Positions 50,501 to 61,042 of a stretch of DNA of 64,000 nt are shown one piece after another. Source of the stretch: Allolobophora icterica (taxonomy: Eukaryota > Annelida > Clitellata > Crassiclitellata > Lumbricidae); the NCBI GenBank assembly GCA_963556255.1, contig OY744605.1, forward strand, positions 746,352-810,351, written 5' to 3'. The notes beneath the pieces were generated by a model, which worked only from the letters and a program-made list of their open reading frames with translations, had not been told where the DNA came from and ran no database searches. Every line of letters starts with the position of its first letter. Positions within the stretch are counted from its first letter, which is position 1. A program made the translations under genes and the position numbers.

Positions 50501-51592
50501 ACGACTTGCTTGTACAATGCAGTGACCTATGGCAATCTGTTTAATTTCATCACCAACAATACTTTGTAGAAATGTTTGTAACAAAGATGGTACCCACTGC
50601 TTAGCATTACCTTTATCTTCAATATAACAATTAGTGGGGTAATCAGTTTCAAATAGACTTTCACGAATGTTAGCTTTGACAAGTTTTGCCGCAGCCTGAA
50701 CAATGCGCATACTCTCATTAGCAATGTCGTAGTCACGCTCAGCATACCATTTATCGTTAACAGCACGGCTTGCCATGTTGCGTAAACAGATAACATTCTT
50801 ATGTCCACACACATTTGCAAAAAACAGATCGTCCCCAAACCGCTTCAGTAACAGATTATGAATTTGTTTTGCACTGTACACCTTCTCCGGGTCCTCGGAC
50901 ATACTGACCATTCTTTCACGTAATTCATCAATAGTGTACAAATCACAGTCAAAGTAATCCATTGCATCACACATAGCATTAAAATTTTCCAACATATCTT
51001 GACTGACAGGTCTACCAACAGATCTACCAGAACTGCCTGGCTCAGATTCCCATTGAACCTTCTCAACCCTGGAAAAGTCACGATAACAGTTCACGTGATA
51101 AATTGCCTCAGCTGCAGGCAAATCACCTGTTGTTTCTAGGCGACCCTGCACCACAAACGACAAATGATCGTGTCGTTTTCGACATAAATTTAAAATACTT
51201 TCCTTGATACCAAGTGTTTGTACACTGCGCCATTTGGCATTCTTATCAAGCTTTCGAACAAATTTGCTACAAATGAAACAGTTCTGTTTCCAGTCAAACT
51301 CTCCTACAGAAGAGCGCAGAATTTTGCACTTACTTTCTGACTCGACTGCACATGCCTCACGTTTTTGTTGAATGCCTACTTCATTTATATACCGCTTTCG
51401 GCAAGACTCATGAACATTAATTACAAGTGGTGCGGATGACAAATATTCAGTCAAGTCGGAATCACCACGCTTGGCGCTACTTAACATTAACTTCTCCCGT
51501 CCTGCCATAACTCGGACAGGTTTCTCGTTAGCGTCATCGCTGAACAGATTGTGACAGACCACACATGAATCTTGAGAAAACACGAAAGACAT
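47581..51592 (-). pseudogene. Academ-like transposase with XPG-type nuclease and CXC domain
   Basis: Best-preserved copy. Block 1 (51592-50273, 439 codons): Cys/His-rich zinc region (CVVC, HESCRKRY, CFIC, YHVNCYRDF). Frameshift near 50365 joins it to FTQWSADNVEHNIVTLDG and block 2 (50261-49050, 403 codons), the presumed catalytic core (DNxxHN..TLDG.GTFHGMG). A second frameshift near 49200 leads to block 3 (49242-47581, 553 codons): AKCARLYLQNMLELP, then a FEN1/XPG-like PIN nuclease with acidic motifs MDGGCLL, VFDGYGNGPSTKD, DHDADTL, VVADDTDILVLLVYH and a helix-hairpin-like HALSGCDTTSALYGIGK, then WGWKIKGDMYIPV and a CXC-type Cys cluster (CKCHS...CSCHKQGLQC). Nuclease acidic residues appear intact; two frameshifts shared by all three copies make the gene defective. 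Confidence 0.85.
50894..50905. other. Empty site of the nested hAT
   Basis: Uninterrupted TCCTCGGACATA in copy 3, where copies 1 and 2 carry the 1.6-kb insertion. It proves the insertion and its target duplication, and shows that copy 3 has the ancestral arrangement here. Confidence 0.9.
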
Positions 51593-52010
51593 AATAGCAC
51601 ACTATACAGTCATACACTACTTCTATAGGGCCTACACATCAAACGACTAAGTACAATTGCAAAATTTCACTATCGGTAAAATTTTTATTGAAATAACCGT
51701 TGAAACTATACATTTTAGATCTTAGGTTCAAAATTTAACAATTAGTATAAAAAAACAACAGTATAGTTTAATTTACGAATCCAATACAAAATCGTAAATA
51801 GTAAAAAGAGTATAAATCGCAGAGGTACAGCGTTCACATAGCAATAATTTTATACCCTTCAAATTTCTCTTATAAAGTCACCCATCGGGAGAGTTGAGGG
51901 GCTGGGGACCATTTTTGGATACCTTATTATTATATCTTTAATTTTTTTTATTTCCAGCTTGTTGCAAATTTTTTCTGGGTAGTACTAGCAATTTTTTTAA
52001 TGCGCCTACA

Positions 52011-52240
52011 CTACTCGGGAAGTGGATGTATCGTCAGGCAGAACTCCAGTGGTCCCAAGGGATCGCCTTGTTGAGTCCCTTCCTCTGACAGAATAGTATG
52101 CTGTTTGGTCTGTAGCTGGGGCGCATAGGCATAGTTGTCAAAGACGTGTCTGTATATTTCTGGAGCTTTTGCTGCTATCGCCTCTAACATTGAATCTCTT
52201 CTCAGAGCATTGAAGGCATTGGAGGAGTCCAGTTTCACTA
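52011..52240 (-). pseudogene. RT fragment A (copy 3)
   Basis: Duplicate of 32497-32724; here the motif B region reads GDPLGPLEF (Gly as usual in RTs) instead of GDPLVPLEF in copies 1 and 2, so copy 3 is closer to the functional ancestor. Fragment B is absent because the array ends in the (ATT)n. Confidence 0.8.
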
Positions 52241-52356
<116 letters not shown>

Positions 52357-52561
52357 CACAACTAAACAAGCAATGTATTCCTAAACAATGGCGTAGGACG
52401 GTCGTACGATTACCAGCGGTTAACGACGATAAGCTTTTCTGTCGGCGACTGGAGATACATGCAGTTGCCGTGCAATATTTCCGTCAGATAAGGCATAAGT
52501 TACGTAACCTCTCAAGAGAAACTCGCAAACGTTACGATTCTTCAGAGCACAGAATGGTCAT

Positions 52562-52577
52562 ATCCGCATCCGTAGAA

Positions 52578-52615
<38 letters not shown>
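52562..52615. repeat. (TA)n microsatellite
   Basis: ATATAT run of about 50 bp flanked by TACACACAGAGGCATACTTG. Confidence 0.95.
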
Positions 52616-52622
<7 letters not shown>

Positions 52623-52629
52623 GAGGCAT

Positions 52630-53064
52630 ACTTGACATAAATATTATAGTTCGCTTGAATCGAAATAGATTGCTGTAGGCAGGCTTTTGTGAGATAGGCT
52701 ACCAAAAGGCGCTATAGCAAGTGTCCAGATAGTACGTACATACATATATTATGACTTTTAAGGACCTATGAAAAGCATTTTAGGAAGGTGGACTTTAACT
52801 GCTACCGTTAATAAGATGCTTACGAGATGTCCCATCCACAGCATCGTAGCGAGAATGACCACAGGAAACAATTGACCACGTGGATTCCAAGATTCAGTTC
52901 ACCAGCTTAAACTGAGAAGTTACAAAAAGGCAGTCATAACAACAGTATTCGAAGAAACTTAGCGATCCAGGCTGGTCATTGCTGCTTGGCGATCCTGTAA
53001 ATTATACATTCCATTCAAGTTTCAAGGCAGCGTTCCGTAAACTGAGTTTGCAAAGAGCCCAATC
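52630..53064. repeat. Dispersed duplicate, unit 1 (uninterrupted)
   Basis: About 435 bp whose first half recurs at 53362-53577 and second half at 54145-54368, at high identity. The halves are contiguous here (CACAGCATCGTAGCGAGAAT). No gene recognised. Confidence 0.8.
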
Positions 53065-53205
53065 TCTCTATAAATATACCTCTGGCGGAGCCTGGACGAG
53101 AATAGGTGTTGTCCTATCCACGTCCAACGAGCTAAGGCACTCCAGAAGCTTAAACGAGGAACCGATATTCGGATCCATAGATAATACAATTAGTTTATCA
53201 ATCTT

Positions 53206-53333
53206 ACTCGTTTTACAATTATTATTCAAGATCTTCACAACAAGTATGCGTGTGTATATATATGTATATATATGTATATATATACACACGCATACTTGTT
53301 GTGAAGATCTTGAATAATAATTGTAAAACGAGT
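53206..53333. repeat. 128-bp near-perfect palindrome
   Basis: ACTCGTTTTACAATTATTAT and on to GTATGCGTGTGTATATATA, repeated inverted around a TATATG-type centre; arms of about 57 bp with essentially no mismatch. Could be a foldback element or a recent inverted duplication; able to extrude as a cruciform. Confidence 0.92.
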
Positions 53334-53361
53334 ATATATAGGCCTATATATATAAATACAC

Positions 53362-54368
53362 GCATACTTGACATAATAGTCGGTTGAATCGAAATAGATT
53401 GGTGCAGGTAGGCTTTTGTGAGATAGGCTAGCAAAAGGCGCTATAGCAAGTGTCCAGATACGTACGTACATACATATATTATGACTTTTAAGGACCTATG
53501 AAAAGCATTTTAAGTAGGTGGAGTTTAACAGCTACCGTTAATAAGATGCTTACGAGATGTTTCATCCACAGCATCGTTACCAGGACAAGAATATATTTTG
53601 TAGCAGAGAAAGTGGAAATGTTCTGCCACGGTATCACAGTTAACAGGACGTTATCCATTATGTTATTATTTGTTTAAAATGCCGAATGTTTTGCCGACCT
53701 AGAGAGTTCTGCAAGTCCCCAACGATACTATATAAAGACTTAGAGCTTGCCGTCATTTGCACTGTGTCCGGTGTCCCCCTATCTTGCCTTGTGATCTTTG
53801 AATTTCGACCTTCTGCCTGAAGCGGACTCAGATGATTTGTGGATACAATTTGATTAAGCACTGGTGGATGATCTGCTGTTCTCTTCTGTGGCACTGAGAT
53901 CTCGGAAGATTTACTCTATAAAATGCCTATAGATCTACGTATTTCTTTTAAATTATGATAATAGTAAAACTACACTTAATAGGCCTTTATGACAACCAGG
54001 GTATGTATCTTTCTTTGGACTTTCTCTGCACGCAAATTTTCTGTGATGTTTAACAGCAAGTTTTAAAAACTGAACTCACGGAATGTATGTTTTACGACTT
54101 TTTCAAACGTGCTAAGTCGCACAAGAACCAAAACTCCTACAAAGTTTCGTAGCGAGAATGACCACAGGAAACAATTGACCACGTGGATTCCAAGATTCGG
54201 TTCACCAACTTAAACTGAGAATTTACAAAAAGGCAGTCATAACAACAGTATTCGAAGAAACTTAGCGATCCAGGCGGGTCATTGCTTCCGCTTGGCGATC
54301 CTGTAAATTGTATACATTCCATTCAAGCTTCAAGGCAGCGTTCCGTAAACTGAGTTTCCAAAGAGCCC
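53362..54368. repeat. Dispersed duplicate, unit 2, split by about 570 bp
   Basis: 53362-53577 matches 52630-52845; 54145-54368 matches 52843-53064. The intervening 53578-54144 has no terminal repeats that I can see and no recognised gene; the frame at 53658-53894 has no similarity I know. Confidence 0.75.
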
Positions 54369-54780
54369 ACCCCAACAGCATGGTCATGTGGTATACATAT
54401 CTTAAAAATATATATATTTTGCCCATATGGGCTGTATATGTCAGGGATATGACATAGCAATATTGCGTATGTCACTTCCAAACCATATAAATTCAATGTT
54501 GTACGACTGCATCAAGCAATTGAACGAAATACGTAGAAAAATCACGTCTCGTGGGCCTATGTGCTATTGCTGCTGACAAAAGAACACAAATCCGGCTAAT
54601 TTTTCCTGGGCAGCCATGTTTTAGAGCAGAAATATGCAGGCGCACACGTAGATCTCCTACTCCGAGAAGATTAGGACAATATGGAGACTTCGATCTTTAA
54701 TTTCTGTTGTGGTAGATAGTACAAGGGCGCACCTATCGGAGCTCCATACATACGTGCATGCAGACAGTCATGTATGCATG
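54369..54780. other. No recognisable feature
   Basis: AT-rich, with a short palindromic TATATATTTTGCCCATATGGGC near 54410. No supported gene. Confidence 0.4.
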
Positions 54781-54835
54781 CATACATACATATCAGATAT
54801 ACAAACAAACATATATACAAACATACATACATACA

Positions 54836-57800
54836 TTCAATTCAATTCAATTCAATCAATCTTTATTGATATTCACGACAATTACAGTATGTTATGAGCA
54901 TCCGATAGACGTGAAGTGCCTAGTACAATTACACATTGGAATGAAACAATTTAACAGTGAAAGCACTTAGTAGCCTTTAGTAAAAATAGACAATTTCATA
55001 TCACGTATTGCCATATAAATTTAACATACAGTATACTTAGCAGGTTATTAGTCGCGAATAGCAAAGGGTAACCCTAAAGGGATGGAAGTCCCGCTATCCA
55101 GGGAAGCCCTGCTATTTCTATTGCAAATTAAATGATGGCAGCTGAAAAGATCCAATATCGGATACATGATTTGGTAAACATAAGTTATATGTAAACTGCA
55201 TGGGTACTTTTTAGGTCTTAACTAAGTCTAACTAATAACGCTTAACTAATAAGGCTTACAGTATATAAAACAAGTATATAACCCAAAAAGAAGCCCAACA
55301 AAATTGGCTTCCACGGGTCCAGACTAAGACTATACATACTCATTTGTTGGCAACAGCAGTTAAAGGAACAAAAGAGAATAAGAACACAACTCTTACATTT
55401 GACTCCGCCGTTGTCCACAAACAGGATATGTACTAGCACAGGGATGCAGAAGTCTCAGGATAATTATTCATTAATTAAAAACAATCTTAGGTTCTTTTTG
55501 AAGGTGAACTTGTTTTTCGCATTTCTGATTTCCAGTGGTATAGAATTCCAAATTCGCGGACCGGCTGACTTGATGCTAAATTTTCTCAGATTAGTTCGAG
55601 CTTTGGTTGGTCGATAGAGTGCAGCACCTCTAGTATAGTGATCGTGTATCTCTGAATTTAAGATGAAATACCCATCAAAGGAGGCTGGTAGCAGTTTCTG
55701 ATTATAGGCATATAGCAGCTGGGCAATTTGTAGTGTCTTAATTTGATTGAGGTTTAGAAGGTTAAAGTCTTTGAATATTGGTTTAGAATGAACTGATCGA
55801 CCCGCCCCCACTATCATTCGAACTGCTCTTTTCTGCAATATTACCAGTCGTTGTAGAGGAGAATCGTAATTTGAGGCCCATATTAAGTTGGAATATGAGA
55901 GATAAGGAAGGATTAGGGAGTTATATAGGCACAATCTGATATTTATAGGAAGCATTTTAGAAACTCTAGAAATTATTCCTATATTTTTGGCGATTTTTAA
56001 GGATATATAGTTAATATGATCCTTCCAACTTAGATGATTGTCAATGAAGACACCCAGAAACTTTATAGAGTCCACTTTGGTAATAGGTTCATTATTAATG
56101 GATAGTTCACCAATTATGGGCTTAATTTTCCTGTAAGATTTAAAAACTATGTAATTTGTCTTTTTTATGTTGAGTGTTAATTTGTTAGCGACAAACCAAT
56201 CATTAACTTTGCAAAGCTCCGCATTGACAGAATTAATAAGGGTAGCCCAAGATGTACCAGATTGAAAAATGCTGGTATCATCTGCAAAGAGAACAAAATA
56301 GAGAGAAGTGGAAATCTGTGCGAGATCATTTATATATAATAAGAATAAAAGAGGTCCCAGGTTGGATCCCTGGGGCACCCCCGAGGAAATTATTCCCGGT
56401 TGTGAGTAAGCTCCATTGCAACTTACTATTTGGGTTCGTGATTCTAAGTAGCTTTTGAACCATTTAATCAAAATCCCCCTAATTCCCAAATTAATCATTT
56501 TTTTTATTAGTATGTTATGGTCTACAGAATCGAATGCCTTAGCTACATCGATAAATATCCCTACTGCATATTCGTTATTATCAAGGGCTTTAGAAATTTT
56601 ATCCTCCATGTCGATCAGCGCCATGAAGGTAGAGTGTCCAGACCGGAACCCATGCTGAGAGGGATGGAGAGTTTTAGTTTTATTAATGAAGGAGCTAAGC
56701 CTATCGTGCATTACCTTTTCCAAAAATTTAGCAAAAAAAGGTAATATGGATATTGGTCGGTAGTTCTCACAATTTTGCTTATCACCTTTTTTAAATACTG
56801 GTATGACCTTGGCCGCTTTTAACTGATCCGGTACAATTCCATTTAGCAAAGAGGAGTTGATGAAGAGCATTAGTGGATATACAATTAAGTGCAGGTTAGG
56901 TAATGCTATATATGGGTCAATGTCATCCAATCCTTTTGAGTGGGTTTTTTTCATACCAAGTCCAATATTCAGTATTTCCTCTTGTGAGGTAGGGAGTATT
57001 CCCATAGATGATTGGGTGGAAGCAGGCAAGTAATCCTCAAACGTGGTCAATGCAGGAGGTAATTTGCTAGCCAGATCTCTCGGTATATTAATAAAGTATT
57101 CATTAAATGAATTTGCTATTATCTCAGAGTTATCGACAGTAACGTTGTGAATTACCAAAGAGTCAATTCTCATGCGCTTATTATCCAGCTGAAGGACAGA
57201 GCGAATTAATTTCCAAGTAGATTTAAGATCATTATGGTGTTTTAAAAATTCTTCTGCATAATAATTTCGCTCAGCGGCTATTCTTAAAGCTTTGAATTTA
57301 TTTCGATAGATAGTGAACTTGCTTTTATTGTCTATAGTGGGGTTTTTAAGGTATTTTATATATAGTCGGTTTTTTTTCCTGGTAGATTTTAGTAGACCCA
57401 CAGTCATCCAGGGATTCCTTAACTTATTATTTTTGCTTGTGCGATTTTCCTGAAGTGGAAAAGCATTATCATAAAGCCGTTTATATTTTTGGAAGAAGCA
57501 GTCATAAGCTTCATTAGTCCTACCTTGTAGGGAGTGTTCTGCTACTAGATCCCAGCTTTCCTCTTTCAGTGCCTCTGAAAATTTATTTAGCCCATTAGAT
57601 GTAATAGATCTACGGTCATTGCATGTAGTTTTAATAGTAGGGTTGGACTCAAAGGAAAATTCGGCAATGATGGGCAAGTGATCTGAGATATCAGAAATAA
57701 TAATAGAGGCCATAGTACGCTTAGACCAGGCAGTAGTCAGTATATTATCAATCAGTGTTTTAGTAGTGGGAGTAATTCTTGTAGGCTTGGTGATGACTGG

Positions 57801-58310
57801 GAGGTAATGGTGAGCAATTAAAGTATTATAATAAAGACTAGTTTCTTTATGATCATTTACTTTTAGCAGATCAATGTTATAGTCGCCAAGAAGTATTATA
57901 TCTTTAGATTTTGATTTCAGGGTAGATAATAATTGGTCAAATTCAGCAATGAATACATCAAGGCCAAGTCCAGGTGGACGGTAAATGACACCTATTACGG
58001 GAGTCGTATTCTTAAGGTTAAGTCTGATGAACAGACTTTCGAAGTTCTCTTCCTGACCTCTGTTATCCCTCAGCTCCAGTATATGATAATTCAGGGAATC
58101 TTTAACAAAAAATCCAACTCCCCCACCCCTGCCTCTATTCCTAGCCCTACCTATAAAGTTAAATTCAGGTATATGAACAGTGTCTAATAGATTTTGGTCT
58201 AACCAGGTTTCCGTTACTGCGACTAAATCAGCCTTCGTTTTAGTCACTAATTCACAAATCTGATTGAGTTTGTGTGCAGCACTCCTGCAGTTTATGTGCA
58301 GCGTCGTTAA
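54836..58310 (-). mobile_element. Non-LTR retrotransposon (CR1/L2-like) inside (CATA)n
   Basis: Minus-strand element of about 3.5 kb: one ORF with endonuclease and RT, a 3' UTR of about 630 bp and a (TTGAA)n tail (54836-54858 on the + strand reads TTCAATTCAATTCAATTCAA). Flanked by CATACATA repeats on both sides (54822-54836 and 58311-58342), so it inserted into a microsatellite. The 5' end stops at the beginning of the endonuclease domain, so it is 5'-truncated or lacks ORF1. Confidence 0.9.
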
Positions 58311-58343
58311 TACATACATACATACATACATACATACATACAC
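55464..58343 (-). CDS. Endonuclease-reverse transcriptase (ORF2-type)
   Basis: 959 codons with no stop or frameshift. Residues about 12-230: apurinic/apyrimidinic-type endonuclease (LHINCRS, AVTETWLDQ, GGGVGFFV, GVIYRPPG, LLGDYNIDLL, SDISDHLPII with the catalytic Asp/His). Residues about 470-760: reverse transcriptase (VIPVFKKGDKQNCENYRPIS, QHGFRSGHST, IDVAKAFDSVDH, SSGVPQGSNLGPLLF, catalytic FADD). The C-terminus ends RIWNSIPLEIRNAKNKFTF. The protein would nick target DNA and reverse-transcribe the element RNA. The first Met codons (MYVCMYVC) come from the flanking microsatellite, so the natural start is lost. Intact catalytic residues suggest a young copy. Confidence 0.9.
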   Translation of the reverse strand: MYVCMYVCMYVLTTLHINCRSAAHKLNQICELVTKTKADLVAVTETWLDQNLLDTVHIPEFNFIGRARNRGRGGGVGFFVKDSLNYHILELRDNRGQEENFESLFIRLNLKNTTPVIGVIYRPPGLGLDVFIAEFDQLLSTLKSKSKDIILLGDYNIDLLKVNDHKETSLYYNTLIAHHYLPVITKPTRITPTTKTLIDNILTTAWSKRTMASIIISDISDHLPIIAEFSFESNPTIKTTCNDRRSITSNGLNKFSEALKEESWDLVAEHSLQGRTNEAYDCFFQKYKRLYDNAFPLQENRTSKNNKLRNPWMTVGLLKSTRKKNRLYIKYLKNPTIDNKSKFTIYRNKFKALRIAAERNYYAEEFLKHHNDLKSTWKLIRSVLQLDNKRMRIDSLVIHNVTVDNSEIIANSFNEYFINIPRDLASKLPPALTTFEDYLPASTQSSMGILPTSQEEILNIGLGMKKTHSKGLDDIDPYIALPNLHLIVYPLMLFINSSLLNGIVPDQLKAAKVIPVFKKGDKQNCENYRPISILPFFAKFLEKVMHDRLSSFINKTKTLHPSQHGFRSGHSTFMALIDMEDKISKALDNNEYAVGIFIDVAKAFDSVDHNILIKKMINLGIRGILIKWFKSYLESRTQIVSCNGAYSQPGIISSGVPQGSNLGPLLFLLYINDLAQISTSLYFVLFADDTSIFQSGTSWATLINSVNAELCKVNDWFVANKLTLNIKKTNYIVFKSYRKIKPIIGELSINNEPITKVDSIKFLGVFIDNHLSWKDHINYISLKIAKNIGIISRVSKMLPINIRLCLYNSLILPYLSYSNLIWASNYDSPLQRLVILQKRAVRMIVGAGRSVHSKPIFKDFNLLNLNQIKTLQIAQLLYAYNQKLLPASFDGYFILNSEIHDHYTRGAALYRPTKARTNLRKFSIKSAGPRIWNSIPLEIRNAKNKFTFKKNLRLFLINE

Positions 58344-58347
58344 ACAG
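58311..58347. repeat. (CATA)n microsatellite
   Basis: ATACATACATACATACATAC tract at the 5' end of the retrotransposon; matching CATA tract at 54822-54836. Confidence 0.95.
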
Positions 58348-58589
58348 TCATATATATATAGGCCCTATATATAAACAAAAAGTATTACAATACAGACGCA
58401 CACTTTTAAATGAGTAGGCCTGTAATGAGCTAGGATTTTGGCCATGCTCAACTGTCACACGCATAACGTATGCGCCCAAAGTCTAGCGCTTTCGGATTTC
58501 ATAAAATGCGCTTCATAAAAGTCCACATACAAAGACACTGTGCATACACGCATACATGCATGCATACATACAAGCATCCATACATGCAT

Positions 58590-58690
58590 GAATATATACA
58601 TGTATATCAATCAATCAGTCAATCGAACTTTATATAGCGCCCTTTACAGGTCTCTACTCAGAGGCGCTCCCGAACCAGGTCAAGCGGAAA
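58590..58690 (-). mobile_element. LINE 3'-end fragment
   Basis: ATCAATCAATCAGTCAATCG tail, then TTTATATAGCGCCCTTTACA and CTCAGAGGCGCTCCC, the inverted 3' end of the family at 9396-9725 and 60222-60720. Only the tail is preserved. Confidence 0.6.
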
Positions 58691-59137
58691 AAGCAGTGTA
58701 TACATGCATATATACACACATTTGAACTTCAAGTTTGCTAACTATGTATGCGTGTGATTACTTGTATATCGTGAATAGATATAATCTACATAAATGCCCC
58801 AAAGAATCCAGATATAAAACAGCTGGAACCTATGATGATGATGATGATCGAATGCGAGAATTTATACCGTGCCGTTACAAAGGCGCATAACAATCTAACG
58901 ACTAGTCCTGGTAAGCAATTTTAAACCTATGTGAAACAGCAGCGGTTTTCAAACGGTGGTCCGCATACCATGGAGTAGTGGTACACCAGGTGTCACGAAG
59001 TGGTATGCGAAAAAATTCAAAAAGATTACATTCTTAAAATTATATATTAATTTTAAAATTTGAGCCAGATGATTTAACGAAGTGCCGTCCATCTGGGATC
59101 TCTATGACGAAAACACAGTCTATATTAGGTCACCAGG
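58691..59137. other. No supported gene
   Basis: Contains a (GAT)n run at 58832-58848 and GTGGTACACCAGG sequences; nothing recognised. Confidence 0.4.
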
Positions 59138-59570
59138 CATGGCAGACATATGGATACACCATAGTACCCAGATATGGTGAAGACATGGTCTAGATATGGT
59201 CAGCTGGCATGGCAGACATATGGTGAAGATATATTATCCAGATATGGTGATGACATGGTCTAGGTATGGTCAGTTGGCATGGCAGACAAATGGTGAAGAT
59301 GTATTATCCAGATATGGTGAAGACATGGTCTAGGTATGGTCAGCTGGCATGACAGACATATGGTGAAGATGTATTATCCAGATATGGTGAAGACATGGTC
59401 AAGGTATGGTCAGCTGGCACGACAGACATATGGTGAAGATATATTATCCAGATATGGTGAAGATATGGTCTAGATATGGTCAGCTGGCATGGCAGACATA
59501 TGGTGAAGATATATTATCCAGATATGATGAAGACATGCTCTAGATGTGGTCAGCAGGTATGACAGACCTC
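59138..59570. repeat. 70-bp minisatellite
   Basis: About six units built from ATGGTCAGCTGGCATGGCAG, ACATATGGTGAAGATATATT and ATCCAGATATGGTGAAGACA, with point variants. Confidence 0.9.
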
Positions 59571-60221
59571 TGTGTCATTTTGACCGATATCTTCGTCTGT
59601 ATGCAGAACTCGCTCGGTACTTTCGAATATGTTGGAGTGCTCTGGTTCTAGGTTTGCGTACCGGACTTCTTCGTCAGCTTTTTGGTGGATTTTGTGCATT
59701 TGAGAGGACTTTGTTCGCGAGTCGTCTTTGCCACGTGACTGTATCTGGATAATATATCTTCACCATATGTCTGCTGCTCTGATGTACAGTCGAGCCTCGG
59801 GCTCCATGTACGCCGCCCGTAGCCGTGTGTTTACCTCTGGGCGGCCCCTCCTGGCGTGGTCCACTGGAGCAACCTCGACTGTGAGTCATCTCTGGCTGTG
59901 CAATCTACCGACCGATATGCGACGAATCCTTCTCATCGTTCTCCATGTGCTTGACTGTCATGTCACTTGGGGTCACTTTGGACAGTAATCTCACATTCCT
60001 ATCCCAAATAACAAATGTGGATTCATGTACAATTCATAATAAGATTTAAACTGGCCCATCTGACAAATAAAACTAGCAACATGCACTCATACCTGCCTTC
60101 AACTACTCTTTCCTTACATTCTGCCACACAGTCTTTGGTTATGGGTCTTTTTGGTTGAACCTTGATGTAGCACTGCCATGGGCTCTTGTGCATTTTATGT
60201 TGCAGCCCCAAGGAAGTAATT
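59571..60221. other. No supported gene
   Basis: GC-richer stretch (59560-59990) with overlapping short frames on both strands but no recognisable motif. ATATATCTTCACCATATGTCTG at 59750 is an inverted match to the 70-bp minisatellite. Confidence 0.4.
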
Positions 60222-60720
60222 CATTCATTCTGAGAATTTGATATAGCGCCTCTTCAAGATACCTACTCAGAGGCGCTCCCAGCCACAGCTAAAGAAATGT
60301 GATTTGGGGGACTTACAAAAGCAGGCGAGTTTAACCGTGGCAGCAAGAGCAACTCTAGAGGGAGGCCATTTCAGACGGAGGGCACCACAGCCGAAAAGGC
60401 CAGACACTGTCTAATAGCAGTGCGAGCCCGCCCAAGAGCGGAGAGTTTGACGGGCTGCAAGGTCAGAGATAGGTCAATAAAGATCAGACAAGTAGGATGG
60501 AGCACAGCCAAGAGGGCACCACCAGACAAGTGCAGCAACTCGATAGGAGATGCGCTGATAAACAGGGAGCCAGTGAAGGACATCATGCATAAAAGCAGAG
60601 ACAGATGCATATTTAAGAAGGTGGCCAATGAGGCGATCAGTGATCAAGTCTACTGGTGAATGGAATCGACTGCCAACATCTGTCCGTTGCTCGGCCACTT
60701 CTTTTAAGAAGCGCCTCAAA
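60222..60720 (-). mobile_element. LINE 3' part (CR1/L2-like), minus strand
   Basis: Inverse of the element at 9396-9725: 3' tail (CATT)n at 60222, AGCGCCTCTTCAAGATACCT, AGAGGCGCTCCCAGCCACAG, then coding remnants LHWLPVYQRISYRVAALVWW, LGCAPSYLSDLY and RQCLAFSAVVPSV in disrupted frames. Confidence 0.8.
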
Positions 60721-61042
60721 ACTCACAATTTCTCACTGGCTTTCTGACATCTGGATATCTAATTGCTCTTCTGACAACTGAATAACCATGCCACGGCTTC
60801 ACTTTTCTGTGTGACTTCGAGTACGTTAAAAATGTTCATAGTGATAATAATAATAACTTATATACATATATATATTTATGTATAGTTCTTATAAGTGTAC
60901 ATGTATTCCTAAAATGATCAGTTTTGTCAAATATGTGTATATATATAATTATATATATATATGTATGTTTGTGTGTGTATATATAAACATGTATTTAATG
61001 TATATATAGAACAATGCAATACATAACATATACATGTTATAT
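60721..61042. other. AT-rich stretch with TATATG repeats
   Basis: ATATAT/TGTGTG tracts at 60855-61010. No gene. Confidence 0.6.

Larger units (their letters stand above)
46502..51980 (-). mobile_element. Academ-like transposon, copy 3 (no nested hAT)
   Basis: 5479 bp between perfect 26-bp inverted repeats (46502-46527 and 51955-51980). Carries a single minus-strand gene covering about 4 kb. The combination of long presumed transposase, Cys-rich N-terminus and XPG-like nuclease fits the Academ superfamily as I know it from repeat classification; the assignment is by domain content, not by database search. Academ target duplications are usually 3-4 bp, which I do not see here. Confidence 0.85.

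Noticed and set aside
59546..59988. Overlapping ORFs in the GC-richer stretch
   Set aside because: No recognisable motif, splice sites or repeats supporting coding; short and on both strands.
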